NCBI GenBank assembly: GCA_029204225.1
Contig: CM055096.1
Coordinates: forward strand, 45,601,346 to 45,665,345
Source: Diphasiastrum complanatum
Taxonomy: Eukaryota > Streptophyta > Lycopodiopsida > Lycopodiales > Lycopodiaceae
DNA: 64,000 nucleotides
Reading direction: 5' to 3'
Below the pieces are notes generated by a model. That model was not told the origin of the DNA and searched no databases. It saw only the letters and a list, made by a program, of their open reading frames with translations. Below are positions 1 through 10,504 of this stretch, piece by piece. A program made the translations under genes and the position numbers. Every line of letters begins with the position of its first letter. Within the stretch, counting starts at the first letter, position 1.

Positions 1-156
1 ATACCTCCAAGGAGAGAGAATCCAAGCCATGTGCACTCCTGGATCATGACACGTGGCAACCATGCAGGTTCACGAGTCACCAGTCAAGTCTACAAGCCCA
101 GTCATCGTCTGGTGTCAAGTCTGGGTTTGGGACCCAAGAGAGTTGGGTCCCTAACA
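1..156 (-). repeat. 3' LTR of GypA (partial)
   Basis: This stretch matches 2859-2974 over the segment from ATACCTCCAAGGAGAGAG to CCCTAACA. A short insertion (around 57-95) is present here and absent from the other LTR. Its inner end, TGTTAGGG on the minus strand, is directly preceded by a purine-rich tract. The outer end lies beyond the window. Confidence 0.85.
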
Positions 157-169
157 TTCCCTCTTCCTT
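157..169 (-). promoter_or_regulatory. polypurine tract of GypA
   Basis: On the minus strand a run AAGGAAGAGGGAA ends exactly where the LTR head TGTTAGGG starts. This is the usual plus-strand primer site of LTR retrotransposons. Confidence 0.75.
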
Positions 170-183
170 AAAATATTCCTTAT

Positions 184-1434
184 CTAAGGAAGGAATCCCG
201 GGAATCTTAGTTTAAGGTCAAATTCCTTTTCCCAAGTGTCATCGTCCTCGGAATTTCCTTTCCAACGAACCAAGTACTCAGTTACCTGCCGGTTTCTGAG
301 TCCACGTTGACGTACATCAACAATGGCCTGTGGTTCTGTAGGTACAAAGGATGATAGGTCCTCCAGCCGAACTAAGTCCTCCTGAGGCATTAAGTTATCC
401 TTTCCACCAAGTCGTTCCTTTAAACGACTAATGTGAAAAACTGGATGTACCTTAACACCTTGAGGGAGTTCTAACTGGTACGCATTCCGATGGAGTTTCT
501 TTACTATACGGAATGGCCCTGCATAACGAGGAGACAACTTAGGACATTTTCCAGTCCTTAGTACCTTAGAATCTTTTGAAATTCTAAGATATACCCAAGC
601 TCCCTCCTCAAAAACCCTAGGTTGTCGCTTTTGATTAGCGTAAAACTGGGCTCTATCCTGAGCCGTTTTTACGTTTTCGCAAGCAACAAGCAACATTTCT
701 TGCATATCATGCAGGAAATCTACTGTTGCTTTAACCTTGAGGCCTTTGAGGCCCACTGAAATGGGAGCCCTAGGCTGGAAACCATACATCAGAGAAAAAG
801 GACTAAAACCCGTCGTTGAGTGCTTTGCGCTATTATACGCAAACTCAATCATTGGAAGGTACTTTTCCCAATCTGACTGTCTTCTGGAAACATATGCCCG
901 AAGCATATCTTCCATAGACTGGTTTGTCCTCTCTGTCTGACCACCCGATTCAGGATGATCTGATGACCCCAAACTTAGAGTGGTCTCTAATTTTTCAAAG
1001 ACCGCTTGCCAGAATTTGCCAGTGAACTTTGGATCTCGATCACTAACAATATCATTCGGCAAACCAAACAACCTGAACAACTTTTCCACGAAAAGCTGCG
1101 CAAGTTCGGAAGCTTTGACAGTTTGCTTGGTTGGTATGAACTGCGCCATTTTAGTTAACCTATCAACTACTACCCAAATGGCATCATTTTGCTTCCCCGT
1201 CCAAGGTAGCCCAACCACAAAGTCCATGGAAATGCTTTCCCACTTTCTTTCGGGAATTTCCAAGGGCATTAACAAACCAACTGCCTTAAGTCTTTCAGCT
1301 TTATTAACTTGGCATTGCGCACACTTGCGAACATATGCCTCCACTAGAGGTACCCTTCCGGTACTCAATGTCATAATGAAATTCTTGGAGCATCTCTGAC
1401 CATCCGGCCTTACGACCCCTAAGGTTGACCGCAT
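184..1434 (-). pseudogene. GypA integrase with C-terminal chromodomain
   Basis: The 416-codon open frame holds the end of the HHCC zinc domain (KCAQCQVNKAERLK) and the catalytic core, with D in SMDFVVGLP, D in IVSDRDPKF and E in SGGQTERTNQ. It ends in a chromodomain (roughly residues 365-416: EYLVRWKGNSEDDDTWE). The chromodomain places the element among chromoviruses, where it is thought to steer integration to marked chromatin. The first ~35 residues are out of frame with the RNase H fragment just upstream, and the HHCC histidines are missing, so a deletion and frameshift separate the two. All three catalytic residues are still present, but the protein cannot be made whole from this copy. 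Confidence 0.88.
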
Positions 1435-2717
1435 CGTTAATATACTTTAACGCTTGTTGATCAGTAACTATAGTAAACTGGGAGCCACAAAAGTAATGTC
1501 TCCAAACTTTTAGGGCATTAATGACAGCAAAAAGTTCCTTGTCATAGGTGGAATACCGCCTTTGAGCAGGATCCAACTTCTTGGATTGCGCCTATAGCAT
1601 AGTCACTGGCATCCGTTTCAAGTACATACGGCTTGTTAGAATAGGTGCTGTAGTTACACAGTATTTGAGATTTTCAAAACTTTGATTCAACTCTTCAGTC
1701 CAAGTAACTGGAGGACTGAACTTACTATGCTGGCTAACTCTTTTAGCCCCTATGAGGACATTCGTCAAGGCCAATGCAATTAATGCATAGTTCAAGATGA
1801 AGCTATGAAAAAACCCCGTAAAGCCCAAAAAAGACTTAACCTCCCGGATGGTTTTAGGGATAGGCCATTCACGTACTTGTTGGACTTTATTTGGGTCAAT
1901 TTCCAACCCATGGTCCGAAATAATGTGACCAAGGTATAACAACCTTTTCTGGAAGAACACACATTTGGACTTCTTGGCAAACAGCTTCTCCTGTCTAAGT
2001 AACTTTAAGACAGTCCTGAGATGTTCCTCATGCTCCTCCAAGGTCTTACTATAGATGAGAATATCATCTAAGTAGACTATCACGAATTTTCCCAGATATG
2101 GACGAAGAAGATCATTCATCATCTGTTGGAAAGTCGCTGGAGCATTTGTCAAGGCAAATGGTAAAACCAGAAACTCATAATGGCCGTACCTAGTCCTAAA
2201 CCCGGTTTTTTCAATATCCTCAGTCTTTATGCGAATTTGATGATACCCTGATCTCAAATCGATTTTGGTGAAGTACTTTGCACCATGCAATCGGTCAACC
2301 AGTTCGCGGTAAAGGATAATGGTTTTTAATCGTTAACTTATTCAACTTTTTAAAGTCCACACAAAGACGAGTACCTCCGTCTTTTTTATCAACAAGGAGC
2401 ACAGGTGCCCCCCAGGGAGATTTGCTAGGCCTTACACGGCCCATCTTAAGGTAATTTTGCAGTTGCCTATAAACTTCATCCTCCTCGGTAGTACTCATCC
2501 TATATGGATACAGTGATATAGGAGAACTACCAAGAATTAGTTTAATACCATGGTCAAAACCCCTAGAGGGGGGAAGATCCTCAGGAAGCTGCTCAGGAAA
2601 AACATCGTTAAATTCATGTCTAAGTTTCCTAAAAATTTCACCTTCCGGTGAGTTTTCTAGTTTTAGGTTATTAGACATTAATTCCATCTGGAGATTGTAA
2701 AATTGTCCGACCTCCAT
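1304..2717 (-). pseudogene. GypA pol: pre-RT, reverse transcriptase and RNase H remnants
   Basis: There are three open pieces. 2717-2295 carries the pre-RT segment ([31 protein letters not shown]). 2290-1592 carries the RT palm with YLDD (FVIVYLDDILIYSK) and [13 protein letters not shown]. 1576-1304 carries an RNase H fragment (RRYSTYDKELFAVI, TIVTDQQALKYI). Frameshifts lie at about 2292 and 1580-1600. Part of RNase H and the integrase zinc finger are lost. The frame starts next to the 5' LTR with no gag or protease. Confidence 0.88.
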
Positions 2718-2974
2718 CCCAGATGGCGTCCCATACCACCGCCTAGGCTCTCAGCCATCTCCTGCCTCACGCTAGCAATACATCCTGGCCGTGCACATGC
2801 TCTCCATCCACCTCCTAGGTAGACAGAATGGATGGCAAATGAGTCCTCCTCCCCTTGTATACCTCCAAGGAGAGAGACTCCAAGCCATGTGCACTCCTCG
2901 ATCATGACACGTGGCCCAGTCATCGTCTGGTCTCAAGTCTGGGTTTGGGACCCAAGAGAGTTGGGTCCCTAACA
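2718..2974 (-). repeat. 5' LTR of GypA
   Basis: The outer 116 bp match the LTR at 1-156. The inner border at about 2718 is inferred from where pol homology begins. No primer-binding site is visible, which fits a deletion that removed it together with gag. Confidence 0.65.
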
Positions 2975-3284
2975 CTACCCCTGATCTACCTGCCACGCTG
3001 CTACCCAAAACCCCCCCTCGCTAATCTGCCTGCCCTACCTCTGCCTACCCTCGTTGACCTGCCTACCCCCCCCGGCTGACCTGCCTATCCCACCCCTTGC
3101 TAAAAATCCGTCTCCTTCCGTTCTAGTGTCCACTAATGTGGCAACAGCTGCCCGGTCTAGTCCTGCTAACCTGTCACCACTCCTTGCCACGCAGGCAGAG
3201 CAGTCTGCCTGCGTGGCAGCAGCTGCCCGGTCATGCCCACTGATCCCACCATTTATTTTCCTCTTGGCAGATCGATCAAATCAA

Positions 3285-4025
3285 GGCAGAGTTCCAACTT
3301 TTGCGGCATGAAATTTCACAGCTGAAAGGAACGGTTACTTCTTTGATCAATGAAAAGAACATATTGCAGTCCAAGGTTGCATCACTCGAACAATCCATCG
3401 GAATCAAGCAAGCTATAGCTTCGGAATCCGCCAGCAATATGATACGAGAGCTAGAAACCAAGATCGAGAAGCAACAAGAGGAGGCCCTTTCTTGGGCATC
3501 TGTTTTGAAAAGGGGCACCAAACCAAGCGCTCAGCGAAATCTCAAGATCAGAAAGCTCACAACATTAGAGTTCGCAAAATCCCAAATACACAGGACGCCT
3601 TGGCTGAAGCCAAACGCTTTCTCAACACCACTCTCGGGCACAGGACAGAGGGGTTGGATACCGCATGGAGGACTACTACAGATGCAGCCACACTCATTAT
3701 CCATTTCACTTCCCTTGAGAGTCGCCGAGATGCTTTGCGGTGCAGAGCTAAGCTATGTGGTACCACCATCTATATGGATGACGACATCACATATATCCAG
3801 GTAGAGGAGAGGCGTAAGGCCTTTCAGGCAGCTCGTGAGTCTGGTAGACGAGTCATTATCGAGATGGACGAGTGCGCTTTCTTGACAGCGCTCCTAGCAG
3901 CTCTCAGTGCTAGGGATTTGGGGTCCCCCGGTTCAGGACTGCCTCGGGGCCCCATCCACACCATCTCCGGATTGGAATATGGAACTGTGATGGTATACAC
4001 TCATCTTCCACAGCTGGCGACATGA
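3285..4025 (+). pseudogene. LINE-1 ORF1-like region
   Basis: Two overlapping frames cover this region. 3301-3570 encodes a likely coiled coil (HEISQLKGTVTSLINEKN, then heptad-like text up to ALSWASVLKRG). 3492-4025 continues with a basic segment and a compact domain (DALAEAKRFLNTTLG, TDAATLIIHFTSLESRRDAL, RAKLCGTTIYMDDDI) that resembles the RNA-binding, RRM-like middle of L1-type ORF1 proteins. Matching sequence occurs in LINE-2 on the minus strand (51.6-52.1 kb). The RRM assignment rests on layout and pattern only. A frameshift near 3520 breaks the frame. Confidence 0.6.
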
Positions 4026-5300
4026 TCGATTTTAGCACTAGCAGAGATTTATCGGTTTTTATGGAGACTCACGAGAGTCAAGAGAGAGGATTACCTATTT
4101 TTCCAGGATACAGATGGAATTTTGTATACAGACCTGAGACTAGATCAGCTAGTGGTCGCGGATCCGGAGGAGTTGCATGCTTATACAGGGAGTCTCTTGA
4201 TTTATCGCCGGATATTATCAGATTCGCAAAGTGGGGCATATTTTCCTCACTGGAGATTTTAATGCTCAAACCTCCTCACAACAGTCAGAGTTTTATGACA
4301 TCACCGACCAGCTCCACATTCATGCCCTTGGCAGCGATGATATGGGAGTTACCAGGGTCTCAGAGGACAGCTTGGGACCTATTACCTACGGTGAGCATTT
4401 ATTGTAGTTTGGAGAGGCCCATGAGTTAGCCATTTACAATGGCCTAACTTGCTGGCCAAACTCTGAAAGTTATACTTGTCATCCTCACAGTGGTGGACAT
4501 AGTGTTGTGGATTATCTCATGGGATCACCATCTTCCATACCTCTCATGTCTGCTTTTCATGTATCTCCCACCACTCTCTCTAATCATTCTTTTCTCTCCT
4601 TCGCTATTGGCCGCCACCCACCTCCCCAGCCATCCTCACATCCCTTGCTTACACGTGCACCCAGGTATGCATTCAGTTCTCTCTATACGCCAGTCTACCA
4701 GGAGTTTCTAGCTTCCTTACTCCATTCCTTCCCAGAAGATAATACAGTCAAGACTCAAGCTGCCTTTCTTAGCACCTCCCTTCATACCGCTGCTTCCCTA
4801 GCTTTTCCATTTAAGCCCCATAATGTCAAACGCACGCATTCCTCATCGCTACGGCCTCTACACCCCCCCAGGTATGATGCCGAATGTCGCTCTCTTCATC
4901 ACCTTGTCACCCATGCCCGTACCCATGAGCCTCACCTCCTCGGCTCCGCCAGACGCTCTACCATCGCACACTCCGCAGGAAAAAGCGTGCCTATGATGAC
5001 TCTGAAGGAAAACGTCTTGTTGACCTTCTCTTCAGTTCCTCTTCAGGTGCCTTGTGGCGTGAGTTTATCCCCCGTGCTCCACCACCTCTCCTGGATGACC
5101 TCCGCATATGGACCGACTACGCTACCAACCTATATACCATACCCACGAATGCACCCATCTCTATCTCCCCACGCCCCCGGAGTTCACCTTCTTCACCTCT
5201 GACATGGTACTTGCGGCCAACAAGAGAATGAAGTCCCATAAGGCAAGAGATATTGAGTACCTTGAATCTGAACTCCTGCTTCCGACCTTCTTGCTCCCAC
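4022..5300 (+). pseudogene. LINE-1 endonuclease and pre-RT region
   Basis: The start shows an exonuclease-endonuclease-phosphatase type pattern: METHESQERGLPIFPGYRW, RSASGRGSGGVACLYRESL. A shifted frame then reads HSGGHSVVDYLMGSP, the S-D-H-like C-terminal endonuclease motif. From 4507 on comes the long pre-RT spacer (APRYAFSSLYTPVYQEFLAS, LHHLVTHARTHEPHLLGSA), closely matched by LINE-2. Frameshifts occur near 4210, 4430 and 5100. In LINEs this domain nicks the target DNA to prime reverse transcription. Confidence 0.75.
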
Positions 5301-5942
5301 GCTAGCCACTCTCCTCAATTCCGCCGTTGTCTCTGGCTTCCCTCCATCCTGGAGCACCAACATCATCCACCCTATTCATAAAAATGGCGATCCCATGATT
5401 CCTGGTAACTACCGCACCATCATGATCGGGCATGTTCTCACGAAGTTCTATGGTACCATACTCCAGTTTGCAGTGAGTTCAGAGGCGGAAGCCAAGAGAT
5501 TACATGCATTGGGGCAAGCAGGTTTCCGATCTCATTATTCTAACATTGACCATATTTTCACACTTCGAGCTTTGATTGAGGAAGCTAAGTACAGGAAAGA
5601 GAAGGTTGACTGCTCTCTTCTGGACTTCAAGAAAGCCTTTGATTTTGTACCGTGCTCCCTATTCATTCAGAGACTTCGGGACCTTGGTTTCTCCACAAAT
5701 ATTGTTCTAGCAATGATGGCTCTTTATGAGAAGGTCTTGGGATGTTTCTGACAGGGCAGTGGCCTATCTGATCACATTTGGAGCAACATTGGGGTGAAAC
5801 AGAAATGTTCTCTTTCACCGGTTCTCTTTGGATTGTACATTGATGAGTTAGAGCGAGTCATCTTACAGTGTGGCGGGGCTGGCTGTAGACTTGGCACCAT
5901 TCTGATTGCTATTCTCCTCTATGCAGATGATGTGGTACTAGT
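5301..5942 (+). pseudogene. LINE-1 reverse transcriptase core
   Basis: RT motifs run in order: NYRTIMIGHVLTKFYGTIL, QAGFRSHYSNIDHIF, CSLLDFKKAFDFVP, KQKCSLSPVLFGLYIDELE and the catalytic YADD (LLYADDVVLV) ending at 5942. A TGA at about 5749 interrupts the frame. The domain is then cut by CopA, and the thumb follows at 10890. Confidence 0.88.
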
Positions 5943-6276
5943 TGAAGATTTACAAGACCTAGCTATGGATGCTAGATCAACTATGAAAGCTTGAGAAAAC
6001 TTGGCTATGGAAATATCACACACAAGGAGAATTGCATGAGCATCTCACAAACTCAAAAGTCTCAAGAAGAAATGAATTGCTAGAGAGAGAGAGGAGGGCG
6101 TGGGTCCTCCAAATCCCTTGTGAGGCAAGCACCTCCTTTACATGCATGGAAAGTCTAGGTGTCAACCATAGGAGTGAGCTACTTGGCCAAGTGGGCCACT
6201 TGCACTAATTCACATAACTTAACAAAAGGGGGGTCTCATGCATTTAATTAAAACATGCCCCATGAGTTATGTACAA
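5943..6276 (-). repeat. CopA 3' LTR, truncated by the inversion
   Basis: This matches the inner part of the LTR at 10505-10884 almost base for base, from TGAAGATTTACAAG to GTTATGTACAA. The missing head of this LTR (TGTTGAAGAGTAATGCC...) is found inverted at 9692-9733. Confidence 0.92.
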
Positions 6277-6885
6277 GCTGGTGTATTTGCAAAACAGGTT
6301 ACATACTCTCAAGATGGAAGCAGGTGCAACAATTGGTGATCATAATACAAAGGTCAAGGACCTATTGGATCAGCTTGCTTCAGTTGGAGAGAAAGTAAGT
6401 GACAGGAGTATTGTTCCCATAGTCTTGAACAGCTTGTCATTCAACTATCAAGACTATGTGATCTCCCTTTCTGCTAGGGAGAAACTCCCAACCTTTGGGG
6501 AGTTATGTGGTCTTCTTTTACAGGAGGAGATGAGAAGGAAGAATCTTTCTGAAAGGGAAGATAATCCAGAGCTTGCATTTGCTTCTAAGAAGAAGCAAAA
6601 CTTTCAGAAGAAAGGCACAAGCAAAAAGAAGAACTCAAAGCAAAGCTTGGAGCAGCAGGTGTCCAAGTTACAGGTTGGAGAGGAGTCAAGCACCAATTCC
6701 TCATCTACACCCAAGAGGAAGGGCAACTGCAACTATTGTGGTAAGTATGGGCATTTTGCTTTTGAATGCAGGAAGAAGCAAAGTGATCAGAAGAAGGGAA
6801 AGAACCAGCAGAGTCACTTTGTTGACAAAGTTGCAGAGGAGGAGCAATCTGGTGTGCTTGAGCTATTCACCGCAGCCCTAAGCTT
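6277..6885 (+). pseudogene. CopA gag, C-terminal half (inverted segment)
   Basis: The frame opens with LVYLQNRLHTLKMEAGA, which continues the gag N-terminal half lying at 9734-10035 on the other strand. It holds the capsid C-terminal part (LLQEEMRRKNLSERED), a Lys-rich stretch and one CCHC zinc knuckle (CNYCGKYGHFAFEC) that binds the RNA genome. After LFTAALSF it jumps straight to WHERYGHL in a shifted frame, so the whole protease, with its D-S-G-A site, is deleted. CopB keeps an intact protease at this position. Confidence 0.88.
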
Positions 6886-7944
6886 TGGCATGAGAGATAT
6901 GGTCATTTGAGTTACAAAAGTTTGCAAGTTTTGAACAGGCACAAAATGGTAGTAGATCTTCCTAGCATTAAGTCTTCTTCAGATACATGTGAGGCTTGTG
7001 CATTAGGGAAGCAACAGAGGAGAAAGTTTCCAAGGGAGAAAGCTACCAGGGCCAAGGGCATTCTTGAACTTGTGCATTCAGATTTATACGGTCCCATGCA
7101 GGTCAAATCAGCAGGGGGGGCATACTATCTCATGACCTTCGTAGATGATTTCTCTAGGAAGGTATGGGTCTATTTTCTGAAACTAAAATCTGAAGCATTC
7201 AAATACTTCAAACAGTGGAAAGCTATGGTGGAAAACCACACAGGAAAGAGGTTAAAGACTCTCAGGTCAGATAAGGGTGGTGAGTATATTTCTGATGAGT
7301 TCAAAGATCTTTGCAAAGCATGTGGGATAAAGAGACAGTTTACTGCTCCACATACACCGCAGCAAAACGGCGTGGCTAAGCGGAAAAACAGGTCTATAGT
7401 TGAGTGTGCGAGGAGCATGCTCAAGGCAAAGGGGTTGCCAAATTCCTTTTGGGCAGAAGCGATAGCAACTGCTGTTTTTCTATTGAATAGAAGTCCAACC
7501 AAAGCAGTTGAAGGAATCACGCCAGAAGAGGCATATAGTGGCAACAAGCCCAAAGTGGGCAGCCTTCGAGTATTTGGGTGTACAGCATATGCACATATAC
7601 CAAAGGACTTGCGGAAGAAACTTGATGCAAAATCCGTAAAGTGTGTCTTTCTTGGGTATAGTGAAGGTGAGAAAGCTTATGTGCTATATGATCTCGAAAA
7701 CAGGAGGAAGATCCTAAGTCGAGATGTCATCTTTGATGAAGAGCATGCACCCAAGATACAGGAGCAGGAGAAGGAAGGAATTACTGAGTTCATACCCTTG
7801 ATTGATTCCACGGATGAGGATCCTAGTCAAGAGTCCTGTAAGCCTCAAGTGCAGGAGCAACAACAGGAAATCGAACCTACTAGTTCGAGACCTCTTTTTG
7901 GCCAAGTACCAGAAGCAGAAGTTGGGGACAAACGGAAAGACTAA
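6886..7944 (+). pseudogene. CopA integrase (inverted segment)
   Basis: The region has a GAG-pre-integrase HHCC region (HERYGHLSYKSLQVLN ... TCEACALGKQ), then the core with Asp in VHSDLYGP and Asp in LRSDKGGEY. The expected catalytic Glu at QQNGVAxRKN reads Lys (AAG at 7378-7380). The sister copy CopA2 has GAG there (55816-55818), so the D,D-35-E triad is broken here by a point change. The frame ends with a 1-base insertion near 7935 relative to CopA2. Confidence 0.9.
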
Positions 7945-9697
7945 AACAGTACCATGGGATACGTGGTCACCATCCACATCACCTACTCCTAGGAAGAAGC
8001 TACCTAGGTGGTATTGGGAAACAATCAAAGAAGGTCAAATGATTGAAGAAGGAGAGAGCAGTGAACAGGGTGTCAGAAGATCTCTTAGGTCTCATGAGAG
8101 ACAAGAGACTAACTTTGCTCTTATGTCCACTATTCTGAATGCAGATGAGCCACAGTTCTTTCACGAAGCCGTGAGAGAAAAGGTATGGCAACATGCCATG
8201 CAGGAGGAGTACGACTCCATTGTCAAGAATGACAAATGGGAGCTCACTACATTGCCAGAAGGGAAGCAACCAATAGGTTGCAAGTGGGTCTATAAGACCA
8301 AGTTTCATGCCAATGGAACAGTGGACAAGTACAAGGCAAGGTTGGTGGCGAAAGGCTATGCTCAGCAAGAGGGGCTAGACTATGATGAGACATTCGCACC
8401 TGTTGCTAAAATGACATCTATCAGGACCGTTTTGGCTATAGCCTCATATTTTGATTGGGATGTCCATCAAATGGATGTCAAGAGTGCCTTTCTTAATGGG
8501 CACCTATAGGAGGAGGTTTACATGGAACAACCGCAGGGATTTGAAATAACAGGCAAGGAGAATCTGGTTTGCAGGCTTAGGAAAGCCTTGTATGGGCTCA
8601 AACAGGCGCCAAGGGCTTGGTATAGCCGAATTGATGAGTACTTTGCAAGGCAAGGGTTTGAGAAGAGTAAGTCTGATTGCAATCTTTATGTCTTCAGGGA
8701 AGGAGAAGACTTTGTGGTTGTTGTGCTCTATGTGGATGATCTACTCATCACGGGAAGCAATAAGAAGCTTATTGCTTGTGTTAAGAAGAATCTTTCTAAT
8801 GAGTTTGAAATGAAAGATTTGGGTTTGCTACACTATTGCCTAGGAGTTGAAGTTTGGAAAGGAAAGCGTTGTCTTTTTATCTCACAGGCAAAGTATGCAC
8901 AAAAATTATTGAAGAGGTTTAACATGCAAGAAAGCAAACCAATCAGCACACCCATGGATGCAAGCAACAAGCCATCAAAAGATGATGGTCCAGCATTTGC
9001 AGATGAGACGCTCTATCGTCAGTTAGTGGGCAGCCTGATTTACCTTACTACCACCAGGCCAGATATTGCTTATGCGGTTGGAATTGCAAGTCAATACATG
9101 TGTAAGCCTACCGAAGCACATTGGAAGGCAGCCAAGCGGATCCTACGATATGTGAGAGGGACAGTGACTTATGGGATTGGATACACGGATGACGGGAACC
9201 TTCAGCTGGAAGGTTATTCAGATTCTGATTGGGCAGGTGATAGAGACGAGCGGAGATCGACGACAGGCTATTGTTTCAGCCTAGGTTCAGGGGCTATATC
9301 GTGGTGCAGTAAGAAGCAGCCTACTATTGCTCTATCGTCTACCGAAGCTGAGTACAGGGCAACTACGAGGTCCGCCTGTGAAGCCATTTGGTTACGCTGT
9401 CTACTTGAGGACATGCAGATTGCTCAAGTAAGACCTACATTGTTACATTGTGATAACCAAAGCTGCATTCAGCTTGCGAGGAATCCAGTCTATCATGCAC
9501 GGACAAAACACATAGAGGTGGACCAACATTTTATACAAGAGAAAGTGCACAGTGGGGAGATCGAGCTAGTTTATTGTGACACCAACGACCAGACAGCTGA
9601 TATTTTTACTAAACCACTTAGTAAAGATAAGTTTGAAAAGTTCAGAACTTTGTTGGGTGTCAGTTTGAATAAAATTGCCATTAAGGGGGGGTGTTGA
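7945..9697 (+). pseudogene. CopA reverse transcriptase and RNase H (inverted segment)
   Basis: The RT starts with WQHAMQEEYDSIVKNDKW, KWVYKTKFHANGTVDKYKAR and [16 protein letters not shown] at 8507-8509 interrupts it (CTATAG; CopA2 has CTACAG). The second part carries GLKQAPRAWYSRID and the catalytic YVDD (VVLYVDDLLITG). It ends with RNase H: DSDWAGD, SSTEAEYRA, HCDNQSCIQLA, HARTKHIEVDQHF and QTADIFTKPL. Copia elements place integrase before RT, as seen here. Confidence 0.93.
9683..9691 (+). promoter_or_regulatory. CopA polypurine tract
   Basis: AAGGGGGGG lies directly before the LTR head TGTTGAAGAG at 9692. The same arrangement occurs in CopA2 (58091-58100) and CopB (40767-40775). Confidence 0.85.
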
Positions 9698-9733
9698 AGA
9701 GTAATGCCTATTTTACCCCTTTTGGTGTTAGTT
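9692..9733 (+). repeat. Head of the CopA 3' LTR, stranded by the inversion
   Basis: These 42 bp match the first 42 bp of the LTR, read from 10884 downward on the minus strand. They end at GTTAGTT, where gag sequence of the opposite strand begins. Confidence 0.88.
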
Positions 9734-10035
9734 GAATCCACTGTTTCAAACATAGACTTCAGAATTTTCCAAGCATCAGCTGCATCCCTTGCATTGCAAA
9801 TGTGAGGAATAATATTGTCCTTGACAGAAAGATTGATTATCCTATGAGCTTTATGTCTCCTGTTCATGTAGTCCTTCAATTCAGGATCAGATGTTGGTAC
9901 AGGTTCTGTACTTGTCATGACCTCCCAGCAATTCTTATCCATCAAGATATTGGCTATCTTGAACTTCCACACTCTGTAGTTTGTGCCATCTAGTTTGCTA
10001 GATTCACCCAGCAAACTCTCCCCAAGACTTGCCAT
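9734..10035 (-). pseudogene. CopA gag, N-terminal half
   Basis: The frame starts with ATG at 10035 and reads MASLGESLLGESSKLDGTNY, then RVWKFKIANILMDKNCWEV and KILKSMFETVDS, the usual start of copia capsid. It stops being gag at 9734, where the stranded LTR head begins. The continuation of the protein is at 6277 on the plus strand. Confidence 0.9.
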
Positions 10036-10492
10036 GCTAAAATCTGTGCTTAAAACAAAAGCTCAACTTGAAAAAGATCAGAAAAGAACAGCTTCCAGCA
10101 ACAAGGGTTTAACCCCAAACTAGGGTATGTAGCCACTTCAAGGCAACCCTTCAGCTCCTGCTTTTGTCTTTGCCACTTGGTGTGGCCTCACTAGCACAAG
10201 CACTAGGCTCCACTGGAACAGAAAACAGAAGCCCCTACAGAAAGTGCGCCCTACTTTTGTGTAAGCTCCTCCAGAAAGACTCCCCAAAACTTAGCCAGAT
10301 TTAGAAAGTTTTTGGATCATCCCACTCCCCTTGCCAATAGCTCTCCAACAGTGCAAGACTCTACCTGATCTGACACCTGTAGATCAAATGCTCCCTCTTT
10401 CAAGATTGAGGTGCTTGTAGAAGATAAGAATCTTCTCAAGAATCTAAGCACTGAAGTTTCTCTCACTCTCGGACTCACAGGCTAGACAACCT
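10036..10492 (-). other. CopA untranslated leader
   Basis: This is non-coding sequence between the PBS and the gag start, with no long frame. It matches the usual place of the packaging leader. Confidence 0.6.
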
Positions 10493-10504
10493 GCTCTGAT
10501 ACCA
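10493..10504 (-). promoter_or_regulatory. CopA primer-binding site (initiator tRNA-Met)
   Basis: The minus strand reads TGGTATCAGAGC immediately after the LTR end. This is complementary to the 3' end of initiator Met tRNA, the common copia primer. Confidence 0.93.

Larger units (their letters stand above)
1..2974 (-). mobile_element. GypA: decayed Ty3/gypsy chromovirus, cut by the window edge
   Basis: The two ends carry matching LTR sequence (1-156 and about 2718-2974), which share a head reading TGTTAGGGACCC on the minus strand. Between them lie, in minus-strand order, the pre-RT region, reverse transcriptase, RNase H, integrase and a chromodomain. Gag and protease are missing: the 5' LTR runs directly into the pre-RT region. 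Several frameshifts separate the domains, so this is a dead copy. It appears to sit in the 5' part of LINE-1. The integrase closely resembles that of GypC (shared CQVNKAERLKA and DAIWV.VDRLTKMA motifs), so both belong to related chromovirus lineages. Confidence 0.88.

Noticed and set aside
6277-9733. Copia autointegration as the cause of the CopA inversion
   Set aside because: Autointegration would place the LTR terminus at the breakpoint; here the break is 42 bp inside the LTR.
10493-10504. Sequences resembling the 3' end of initiator tRNA-Met as a tRNA gene
   Set aside because: Only the ~12-base primer-binding complement is present at each site; no tRNA fold or gene was found.
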